Below are positions 1-5,708 of a DNA stretch of 8,208 nt, in pieces. The DNA is from Sphingobacterium spiritivorum ATCC 33861 (GTDB lineage Bacteria > Bacteroidota > Bacteroidia > Sphingobacteriales > Sphingobacteriaceae). Position 1 is the stretch's first letter. Every line of letters starts with the position of its first letter. The notes beneath the pieces are model-generated. The model ran no database searches. It saw only the letters and a list, made by a program, of their open reading frames with translations, and was not told where the DNA came from. Location: the NCBI RefSeq assembly GCF_000143765.1, contig NZ_GL379777.1, forward strand, positions 1-8,208. The letters are read 5' to 3'. A program made the translations under genes and the position numbers.

Positions 1-13
1 TTGAAAAATTAAA

Positions 14-457
14 ATGGATTTTATTATGGAAAACAAGAACAGAAAACAGAACAAAGGCGGACGCAAGCCAAAGGTTAATCCTAAAATGAACCGCTATGTT
101 TTTCGGCTTACGGACGAAGAAAACGCTAAATTTTTATCGTTGTTTGACCAATCAAGAATGGATAACAAAGCAAGGTTTATTGTTTCGTTATTGTTTGGAA
201 AGGAAATGAAGTCCGTGAAAATCGACAAAGGAACGGTTGATTTTTATATGCGACTGACCTCTTTTCACAGTCAATTTCGTTCTATAGGCGTAAATTACAA
301 TCAGATTGTAAAGCTGTTGAATGCTAATTTTTCAGAGAAAAAAGCGTTGGCTTACCTTTACAAATTGGAAAAGCAAACTATTGAAATGATAGCCATTTTC
401 AAAAAAGTGGTTGAGCTAACAGAAGAATTTGAAATGAAGTATATGAAGAAATATTAA
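14..457 (+). CDS. mobA: MobA-like mobilisation accessory protein
   Basis: This small basic protein (147 aa) resembles the MobA family encoded beside the relaxase on Bacteroidota conjugative transposons. Such proteins bind oriT-region DNA and help the relaxase form the relaxosome. The N-terminus is rich in Lys/Arg/Asn (KGGRKPK at about residues 15-21). It is followed by a ribbon-helix-helix-like stretch (NRYVFRLTDEENAKFLSLF, about 26-44) and the family-typical block FRSIGVNYNQIVKLL (about 88-102), then FSEKKALAYLYKLEK. The C-terminal third is helical and charged. A TGA lies in frame at 2-4, so the start is inside the window. ATG 14 follows an A-rich stretch, but ATG 26 (MENKNRKQ) matches the usual family N-terminus equally well. 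The gene appears full length. The relaxase normally found immediately downstream survives only as a 3' fragment. The family call rests on remembered similarity. Confidence 0.8.
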   Translation: MDFIMENKNRKQNKGGRKPKVNPKMNRYVFRLTDEENAKFLSLFDQSRMDNKARFIVSLLFGKEMKSVKIDKGTVDFYMRLTSFHSQFRSIGVNYNQIVKLLNANFSEKKALAYLYKLEKQTIEMIAIFKKVVELTEEFEMKYMKKY

Positions 458-583
458 AAGTTTTTGCAGGAACATCCGCACAGTTCTGATTTGGGATTGT
501 TCAGCCTGTTGCCCCAAGCACAGGGCGAGGACTACGAGGAAGAACAGTTTGCCAACCGAATGAAAAAAACCCTCAAATCTTAA
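458..583 (+). pseudogene. 3' remnant of a mobB relaxase gene
   Basis: The first codon after the mobA stop (AAG 458-460) opens an uninterrupted 41-codon reading frame to TAA 581-583, with the centre reading DLGLFSLLPQAQGEDYEEEQF and a lysine-rich end. An aromatic/Leu patch, an acidic patch and a short basic tail are how Bacteroidota MobB relaxases commonly end, as I remember them. No relaxase catalytic region (Tyr, HxH metal motif) is present, so almost the whole gene is gone. The fragment is in the same frame as mobA, separated only by the mobA TAA (455-457), and it has no usable start codon near its beginning. Its base composition is clearly more GC-rich than the flanking genes. It could instead be a fragment of another mobilisation gene; the relaxase origin is likely but not proven here. 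Confidence 0.5.
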
Positions 584-606
584 GAAATAAAAGACTCTTG
601 TTTTAA

Positions 607-641
607 TTTCAAAAATGAATCTAATTTTTTCATTACATTTG
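607..641 (+). promoter_or_regulatory. candidate Bacteroidota promoter for the defence operon
   Basis: TACATTTG at 634-641 matches the Bacteroidota -7 consensus TAnnTTTG exactly and lies 28 bases before the ATG at 670. That would place the transcript start near 647-650 and give a short leader. The -33 element is poor: only TTTC at 607-610, with a slightly long 23-base gap, instead of TTTG about 19-21 bases away. The surroundings are strongly AT-rich. It is the only good candidate in the 584-669 gap and would drive the XRE, helicase and AlbA_2 genes as one unit. Confidence 0.5.
614..634. repeat. imperfectly spaced inverted repeat upstream of the -7 element
   Basis: AATGAA (614-619) and TTCATT (629-634) are 6-base inverted arms with a 9-base AT-rich spacer, lying just upstream of the 11-bp palindrome. 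It could be a second, weaker regulator half-site pair. In DNA this AT-rich it may also be chance. Confidence 0.2.
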
Positions 642-647
642 ACAAAT
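637..647. promoter_or_regulatory. 11-bp palindrome over the -7 element, possible XRE operator
   Basis: ATTTG-A-CAAAT is a perfect palindrome with 5-bp arms and a 1-base centre. Its left half is inside the TACATTTG -7 element. A dimeric XRE protein bound here would block RNA polymerase, and the very next gene encodes such a protein, so autorepression is a natural reading. The palindrome and its overlap are seen directly; the binding partner is inferred. Confidence 0.4.
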
Positions 648-669
648 CAGTCCAAACAATCCTAACAAA

Positions 670-948
670 ATGAATTCCTTTGGAGAATATTTAAGAAACA
701 AACGAGAAAAACTGGGACTTCCACTTAGAAAAGTTGCCGCCGAACTCGACATTGATACTTCCATTTTGAGCAAGATCGAGAGGAGTGAAAGAGTAGCGAC
801 AAAAGAAATGTTGCCTACTCTGGCGAAGACTTTGGAAGTTCACGAGAAGGAAATACAGATTGAGTTTATTCAATCGACAGTTTTTAGTGAACTCGGTGAC
901 TTGGAATTTTTAGCTGATGGGCTTAAAAACATATTGAAGAAATTATGA
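670..948 (+). CDS. XRE-family helix-turn-helix regulator
   Basis: This 92-aa protein has a single Cro/C1-type (XRE) helix-turn-helix. The fold spans about residues 5-60: FGEYLRNKREKLGLPLRKVA forms helices 1-2, DTSILSKIERSER (about 29-41) is the recognition helix and following turn, and the run from MLPTLAKTL completes the domain. The last ~30 residues are a helical tail, probably for dimerisation, and no effector domain is present. It lies at the head of the operon, and its TGA overlaps the helicase ATG as ATGA (945-948), so the two are probably translationally coupled. Small XRE proteins in this position usually act as repressors that keep costly restriction-type genes low or delay them after transfer. 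A palindrome over the promoter 20-30 bases upstream fits autoregulation. The ATG at 670 sits behind an A-rich leader with no clear Shine-Dalgarno sequence, as is normal in Bacteroidota. Confidence 0.9.
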   Translation: MNSFGEYLRNKREKLGLPLRKVAAELDIDTSILSKIERSERVATKEMLPTLAKTLEVHEKEIQIEFIQSTVFSELGDLEFLADGLKNILKKL

Positions 949-3900
949 GCACGAAATTTTTTACCAACGAAGAACAGAATACACTTCTCAAAAAAATCGA
1001 AGGTATTTTTAAACATAAAAGCATTTACTTCTTAGATGCTTTAGTTGGCTATTTTCGAGCATCTGGTTATTTTCAAATCAGAGAGTTTGTCGAAAGTGCC
1101 CAAGAAATAAGAATTCTCGTGGGTATCAATATTGATTCTTTGGTTTATCAGGCAGACCAACAGGGTGTACTATTTGACGGAAATACTGAAAAAGCACAAG
1201 AAGAATTTTTTCAAGAAGTAAAAAAGAATATCCAAGAAGCAGAATATGACAAGACCGTTGAGGACGGAATGTTTCAGCTAATTAAAGACATCACAACAGG
1301 GAAAGTAAAAATAAAAATTCATCCGAAGCAGAATATTCACGCTAAGATTTACATTTTCAGAGAAAAGGAAAAACACGACCACGGATATGGATCTGTAATT
1401 ACGGGTTCGAGCAATCTGACTGATGCCGGACTCTCCAAGAATTTTGAGTTTAACGTCGAATTAAGAGATAATACAGATATTGATTTCGCTACTCAGACCT
1501 TTGAAAAACTTTGGGAAGAGGCTGTGCCAGTAGATATGGAAAGCATTGAGAAATTGAAAAAGGAAACATACCTCAATGATAACTACACGCCTTATGAAGT
1601 TTATCTGAAATTTCTGATTGAATATTTCGGAAAAAGCATTGAATTTGACCCGAATTCCATTTCAGATTTACCGAAAGGATTTAAAAGACTTTCTTATCAA
1701 GTGGATGCTGTAAATGACGGCTTCTCCAAAATGATGAAGCACAATGGCTTTTTCCTATCAGACGTTGTGGGGCTTGGAAAAACAATTGTATCGACACTTA
1801 TAGCAAAAAAATACTTCTATACTAACGGCTTTCCAGAACACCGTTCCAGAACACTGATCATTGTACCTCCAGCATTAAAAGACAACTGGATTGAAACGAT
1901 TGAAAAATTCAATCTGGATAATGTGAAGATCATAACTAATGGAAGTTTGCATAAAATCAATGATGCTACTATTTATGATTTAATCATTGTGGATGAAGCT
2001 CACAAATTCCGTTCTGATACCGCAGGGATGTACAATGAATTACAAAAAATATGTAAAACGCCAACCAGAAGGGCTTTGCCCGATGGAACTACTGTTCCTA
2101 AACGCGTTATTCTTGTTTCCGCAACACCTTTGAATAACAGACCCGAAGATATTGCCAATCAAGTTTATCTTTTTCAAAACAGTAAGGAATCAACATTAGA
2201 AACGGGAAACTTACAACATTTTTTCAGACAGCAAATTGATGCTTATAAGAAACTGAAAAACGAATCTGATATTGTAAAAATACAAGCAGGTGTAAAAAAG
2301 ATTTATGAAAAGATAAGAACTAAAGTCATTGAACCGCTAATTGTCCGCAGAACAAGGACAGATTTGGAAGTACACCCTCTTTATAAGGAGGATTTAGATA
2401 AACAGGGTATCAAATTTCCAAAAGTTGATAAACCTAAAAAGATACTTTATGAACTTGAGCCACATTTAGAAGACTTGTATGACAAAACAATTTTCGTGTT
2501 AAGTCACGAGACGCGAGGGTTAAAATACAATCGTTATCGTGCTATTGGCTTTTTGAAACCACACAAAAAGAGTAAGTACAAGCAGGCGGATATGATTTCG
2601 ACTCAATTAGCCAAGATCATGAAAACGCTCTTGGTAAAAAGGATTGACAGCAGTTTTTATGCTTTCAAGCAATCGCTTTTCCGGTTTACAAAAGCTACTG
2701 AAGCAATGGTAACAATGTTTGAGAATGGTCGTATTTTTATTGCTCCCAATTTACCTGTATCGGATATGATAAACGAAGGTAAGGAGGAAGAACTGATGGA
2801 TTTGGTACTGGAAAAGTCCATTGAAGACCCAACTATTGACATTTGTGAACCCGATGATTTTGAATACGATTTTTTGCCCGGTTTACAACACGATTTGAAA
2901 CTGCTCAAAGAACTTTCAGCAGAATGGGAACAAGTAAATGAAGACCCTAAATTGGAAGTCTTCGTAAAGTATTTGAAAGATATCCTTTTAAGTAAAGCTA
3001 TCAATCCTGAGTCTAAATTAGTCGTATTTTCAGAAAGTAAGGAGACCACCGGCTATTTGGAAAAGGAATTGCCCAAATATATTTCCGCAAGTATTCTTTC
3101 GGTTGACAGCAAATCACGAAAAGACCGAATGCCGACTGTCCGTAAAAACTTTGATGCCAATTTGCCAAAAGTGGAACAGGAAGATAATTATAGCATCATA
3201 TTAACCACAGAAGTTTTGGCAGAAGGGATTAACCTACACCGTTCTAATGTAATTGTGAATTATGACACACCTTGGAACTCTACCCGATTGATGCAACGTA
3301 TTGGTCGTGTCAACCGTATTGGTTCAACAGCCGATGAAGTGCACGTTTATAACTTCTATCCTACAGCCAAAGTAAATAATGATATTGAATTGGAGAAAAA
3401 GGCCATTATGAAATTGCAATCTTTCCACGCTGCATTGGGTGAAGACAGCCAAATTTATTCGCCTGATGAAGAAACTGAAACTTTTGGACTCTTCGATAAA
3501 GGAGTGGAGGAGGAAAAAGATGAAAAATTAGCCTATCTAATGATGATTCGTGACATCAAAGAAAAAACACCGGGCATTTTCAAGCAAATTAAAAATATGC
3601 CCTTGCGCGCAAGAGTTGGAAGAAAAAATAAAGACTTAAATCAAAGTACTATTTGCTATATCAAAGACAGTAAACGTGATGCGTTTATCAAAGTAAAAGA
3701 CAACGATGATACAGAGGAACTTACATTTTTAGAGACCGTAAAGATTTTTGAGGCAGAAGTTTTAGAAAAAGCTATTTCGCTACACAATAAACATCACGAA
3801 CAAGTGCAAGCAGGTATTTTTCTTTTTTCCGATTTGTTAGAAAAAGAAAAAGCTAAAGACAAGAAAATTGACACGACGCAGGGGCCAAATGAAAAGAAAG

Positions 3901-4208
3901 CTAATGCTTATTTAGATGCAATGCTTAGCTTACCTTTGGTAAATGATGAAGAACGAGCTTTAATCATAAAAGCGAAAGAATCCTTGCGACAAGGTAAGTT
4001 TCAAAATCTTCAAAGAGACATCAATAAATTTCAACGAACATTAAAAAAGTTTCCATTGAAGCCTGCCATCATTTTGGAGAAAGTCATCGAAATACTCAAA
4101 GGGTATCCGCTTATGAACGAAGAAGCTGAACAGGATTTTGAGCGAAAAATCATAAAGGCTAAAAACCTAAGTCCCGAAATCATCATCACTGAAAGTTTTA
4201 GCGAATGA
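945..4208 (+). CDS. PLD-nuclease/SNF2-family helicase fusion protein
   Basis: This 1087-aa protein is a DNA translocase with an N-terminal phospholipase-D-type domain. PLD part (about residues 20-190): GYFRASGYF, IRILVGI, H132-x-K134 in IHAKIYIF, GSSNLT (154-159) and a following NxE, the pattern of PLDc_2 nuclease domains that pair in a dimer. SNF2 part: a Q-like region near YQVDAV (251-256); Walker A DVVGLGKT with K279; DEAH box 350-353; VSATP 391-395. A roughly 200-residue insert rich in charged helices separates the two helicase lobes. Lobe 2 has TTEVLAEGINL (754-764) and QRIGRVNRIG (784-793), giving the arginine fingers R788 and R791. Residues about 850-1087 are charged, helical and unassigned. 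All core ATPase motifs are intact. The start is fixed by the ATGA overlap with the XRE gene, and the stop overlaps the next gene in the same way. The likely role is ATP-driven movement on invading DNA with cutting or sensing by the PLD domain. The architecture is clear; the exact system is inferred. Confidence 0.92.
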   Translation: MSTKFFTNEEQNTLLKKIEGIFKHKSIYFLDALVGYFRASGYFQIREFVESAQEIRILVGINIDSLVYQADQQGVLFDGNTEKAQEEFFQEVKKNIQEAEYDKTVEDGMFQLIKDITTGKVKIKIHPKQNIHAKIYIFREKEKHDHGYGSVITGSSNLTDAGLSKNFEFNVELRDNTDIDFATQTFEKLWEEAVPVDMESIEKLKKETYLNDNYTPYEVYLKFLIEYFGKSIEFDPNSISDLPKGFKRLSYQVDAVNDGFSKMMKHNGFFLSDVVGLGKTIVSTLIAKKYFYTNGFPEHRSRTLIIVPPALKDNWIETIEKFNLDNVKIITNGSLHKINDATIYDLIIVDEAHKFRSDTAGMYNELQKICKTPTRRALPDGTTVPKRVILVSATPLNNRPEDIANQVYLFQNSKESTLETGNLQHFFRQQIDAYKKLKNESDIVKIQAGVKKIYEKIRTKVIEPLIVRRTRTDLEVHPLYKEDLDKQGIKFPKVDKPKKILYELEPHLEDLYDKTIFVLSHETRGLKYNRYRAIGFLKPHKKSKYKQADMISTQLAKIMKTLLVKRIDSSFYAFKQSLFRFTKATEAMVTMFENGRIFIAPNLPVSDMINEGKEEELMDLVLEKSIEDPTIDICEPDDFEYDFLPGLQHDLKLLKELSAEWEQVNEDPKLEVFVKYLKDILLSKAINPESKLVVFSESKETTGYLEKELPKYISASILSVDSKSRKDRMPTVRKNFDANLPKVEQEDNYSIILTTEVLAEGINLHRSNVIVNYDTPWNSTRLMQRIGRVNRIGSTADEVHVYNFYPTAKVNNDIELEKKAIMKLQSFHAALGEDSQIYSPDEETETFGLFDKGVEEEKDEKLAYLMMIRDIKEKTPGIFKQIKNMPLRARVGRKNKDLNQSTICYIKDSKRDAFIKVKDNDDTEELTFLETVKIFEAEVLEKAISLHNKHHEQVQAGIFLFSDLLEKEKAKDKKIDTTQGPNEKKANAYLDAMLSLPLVNDEERALIIKAKESLRQGKFQNLQRDINKFQRTLKKFPLKPAIILEKVIEILKGYPLMNEEAEQDFERKIIKAKNLSPEIIITESFSE

Positions 4209-5560
4209 GCCTGCACACAAAAGAACATCAAAATATAGAATGGAAAGAGTCGTGGCATAATGATTATTTCAAGTGGATTTGCGGTTTTGCAAATGCCCAA
4301 GGAGGAACTTTGTTTATCGGCAAGGATGATAAAGGGAAACTAAAGCACGTAGCAAATACGAAGAAACTTTTGGAAGACATTCCTAACCAGGTGAGAGACC
4401 TTTTAGGACTGATGGTGGATGTGAACTTGCACACAGAAAATAAAGCTGATTATTTAGAAATAATAGTTGAGCCATATCCTTTTCCCATAAGTTTGAGAGG
4501 CAAATACTACTATAGGTCAGGAAGTACACTACAGGAATTAAAAGGTACAGCCTTAACTAAATTTTTGCTTCAACGACAAGGCAAAAAATGGGATGGTGTG
4601 CCTGTCCCCAATATTACAGTCGACGACCTTAAAAACGATACGTTCGATTTCTTTAGAAAGAAAGCTGTTAAAAGCAAGCGATTAGAACCTGAAGATATCG
4701 AAGGAACCAATCAACAGTTACTGGAAAACCTACAACTTTATTTGGAAGATGAAAAAATGATTAAGCGTGCAGGAATATTGCTTTTTCATCCTAAACCTAA
4801 AAAGTTTGTAACCGGAGCTTTTATTAAAATTGGATTTTTTGAAGATGATGATGATTTAAAATTTCAAGATGAAGTAAAAGGCAACTTATTAGAACAAGCA
4901 GAAAAAGCTTTGGATTTACTTAAAACGAAGTACACTCAGGCCATTATCTCATACCAAAACGGAAGTAGAGAAGAAACTTTTATTTTCCCGGAAGAAGCTA
5001 TTCGGGAAGCGTTGTACAATGCGATTGCTCATAAGGATTACAGCAGTGGTATCCCTATCCAAATAAGTGTTTACCCCCACAAAATGATTTTCTGGAATGA
5101 AGGACAATTGCCCGAAAACTGGACAGTGGAGAAGTTGACCCAAAAGCATCCTTCCAAGCCGTACAATCCTGATATTGCTAACACTTTTTTCAGAGCAGGT
5201 TATATTGAATCTTGGGGACGAGGAACGATAAAAATGATAAATGCTTGCAAAGCACATAAAATAGCTCCTCCCATTTTTTCGAATATCCCGCCTGATTTTC
5301 AAGTAGAATTAGTCAAGTATACAGATAAAGGGCTCAAAGGATCTGGATTAAAAGAGGAATTAAGAAAGATCATCCTATATGTTCAGGAAAAGGGAAGAAT
5401 TTCAAACTCAGAGGTACAATCCATTTGTGATGTCAGTAAGGCTACTGCTACAAGATATTTAGGAGAACTTGAGGGAGAATGGATTGAGAAAATAGGTTCG
5501 ACTGGTGTTGGAACGGCATATGTTTTTAAAGGGCTCAGTAAGGGCTCAAAAAAGGAATAA
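4205..5560 (+). CDS. Schlafen AlbA_2 / HATPase ATP-binding protein with C-terminal winged helix
   Basis: The 451-aa COG2865-type protein has three parts. Residues about 8-120 are an AlbA_2 (Schlafen-like) domain: IEWKES with E12/K14, FANAQGGTLFIGKDDKG (28-44), YYRSGSTLQEL (102-112). Residues about 255-370 are a GHKL/HATPase_c_4 ATPase: N-box EEAIREALYNAIAHKDY with E268 and N272, WNEG (297-300), and a glycine lid with GYIESWGRG (332-340). Residues about 382-440 form a winged helix (ISNSEVQSICDVSKATATRYL). A short GLKGSGLK linker precedes the winged helix. Such proteins are often misnamed RecG-like helicases, but no helicase motif is present. The start overlaps the helicase stop as ATGA (4205-4208). 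The end is odd: the frame stops 6 bases after the A6 run in A AAA AAG, while the -1 frame continues the KGL/KGS repeats (see the separate entries), so the true or ancestral product is probably longer. In the operon it is the likely ATPase/sensor or regulatory subunit; this role is inferred. Confidence 0.88.
   Translation: MSLHTKEHQNIEWKESWHNDYFKWICGFANAQGGTLFIGKDDKGKLKHVANTKKLLEDIPNQVRDLLGLMVDVNLHTENKADYLEIIVEPYPFPISLRGKYYYRSGSTLQELKGTALTKFLLQRQGKKWDGVPVPNITVDDLKNDTFDFFRKKAVKSKRLEPEDIEGTNQQLLENLQLYLEDEKMIKRAGILLFHPKPKKFVTGAFIKIGFFEDDDDLKFQDEVKGNLLEQAEKALDLLKTKYTQAIISYQNGSREETFIFPEEAIREALYNAIAHKDYSSGIPIQISVYPHKMIFWNEGQLPENWTVEKLTQKHPSKPYNPDIANTFFRAGYIESWGRGTIKMINACKAHKIAPPIFSNIPPDFQVELVKYTDKGLKGSGLKEELRKIILYVQEKGRISNSEVQSICDVSKATATRYLGELEGEWIEKIGSTGVGTAYVFKGLSKGSKKE
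5548..5554 (+). other. A AAA AAG slippery heptamer near the end of the AlbA_2 gene
   Basis: In the reading frame the codons are TCA AAA AAG GAA TAA, so 5548-5554 reads A AAA AAG, the X XXY YYZ heptamer used for -1 frameshifting in dnaX and in several insertion sequences. A stop follows two codons later (5558-5560). Purine-rich AAAGGG (5528-5533) ends 14 bases upstream and AAGGG (5540-5544) ends 3 bases upstream; the first is at a spacing where a Shine-Dalgarno-like stimulator can act. I see no convincing downstream hairpin. The same run could instead be a simple A7-to-A6 deletion. Confidence 0.5.
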
Positions 5561-5676
5561 ACAATGGTCTCACAAAGGACTCAAAAAAAGGGATAGAATA
5601 TCAAAAACAAAACCCTAAGCAATGTTTATCAACACTTTATGATTTTACCAAAGGGCTCATAAAGGGCTCAATCTAA
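5551..5676 (+). other. -1 frame continuation of the AlbA_2/ATPase protein (repeat-rich tail)
   Basis: After a -1 slip at the A-run this frame adds 40 codons after K450, ending at TAA 5674-5676 (total about 490 aa). It keeps the pattern of the normal C-terminus: KGLSKGS (already in frame), then NGLTKDS, then KGLIKGS. Two internally similar segments support the register: TCA AAA AAG GAA TAA, reread in the -1 frame, gives SKKGI, and TCA AAA AAA GGG ATA (5581-5595) gives SKKGI again, with A7 instead of A6. Past the TAA the same frame reads LIMKDSNNFRQ and stops at TGA 5710-5712, exactly overlapping the methyltransferase ATG. It is either translated by frameshifting, switched by slippage, or a decayed 3' end. 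Confidence 0.55.
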
Positions 5677-5708
5677 CTCATAATGAAGGACTCAAACAAT
5701 TTTAGACA

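Larger units (their letters stand above)
5528..5694 (+). repeat. GGGCTCA-type short repeat cluster
   Basis: A 10-base unit AAAGGGCTCA recurs with small changes, starting at 5528, 5539 (TAAGGGCTCA), 5563 (AATGGTCTCA), 5574 (AAAGGACTCA), 5650, 5661 and 5685 (GAAGGACTCA). One isolated copy lies at 5327, in the linker before the winged helix. The spacing is patterned: 11, 24, 11, then 76, then 11, 24. Read as protein, the units give alternating KGL and KGS/KDS pairs, a tail type I recall from other COG2865 proteins. The two half-clusters look like a duplication. The cluster fills most of the gap between the AlbA_2 stop and the methyltransferase start. Confidence 0.7.

Noticed and set aside
591..606. 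AAG-ACT-CTT followed by a T-rich stretch as a terminator after the relaxase fragment
   Set aside because: The stem is only 3 bp with a mismatch above it; too weak to call.
639..667. TTGACA (639-644) as an E. coli-like -35 box
   Set aside because: A -10 box 17 bases later would fall on the start codon of the XRE gene, and Bacteroidota primary promoters use TAnnTTTG, which fits better here.
2657..3049. 130-codon open frame on the minus strand inside the helicase gene
   Set aside because: It is Ser-rich, low in complexity and lies wholly inside a gene with clear SNF2 domains; a shadow frame.
4031..5302. Minus-strand frames of 89 and 117 codons across the helicase/AlbA_2 region
   Set aside because: They show no domain-like motifs, and the plus strand encodes well-recognised proteins throughout.
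4205..5560. Annotation as RecG-type ATP-dependent helicase
   Set aside because: The protein has AlbA_2 and GHKL ATPase motifs and a winged helix but no Walker A/DEAH helicase motifs; the RecG name is a common database error for this family.
5622..5643. Tiny ORF MFINTL in the AlbA_2-methyltransferase gap
   Set aside because: It is six codons long, without a ribosome site, and the region is better explained by the -1 frame continuation.
5528..5694. CRISPR-like array
   Set aside because: The repeats are 7-10 bases with 1-66 base gaps, far too short and irregular for CRISPR, and no cas genes are present.
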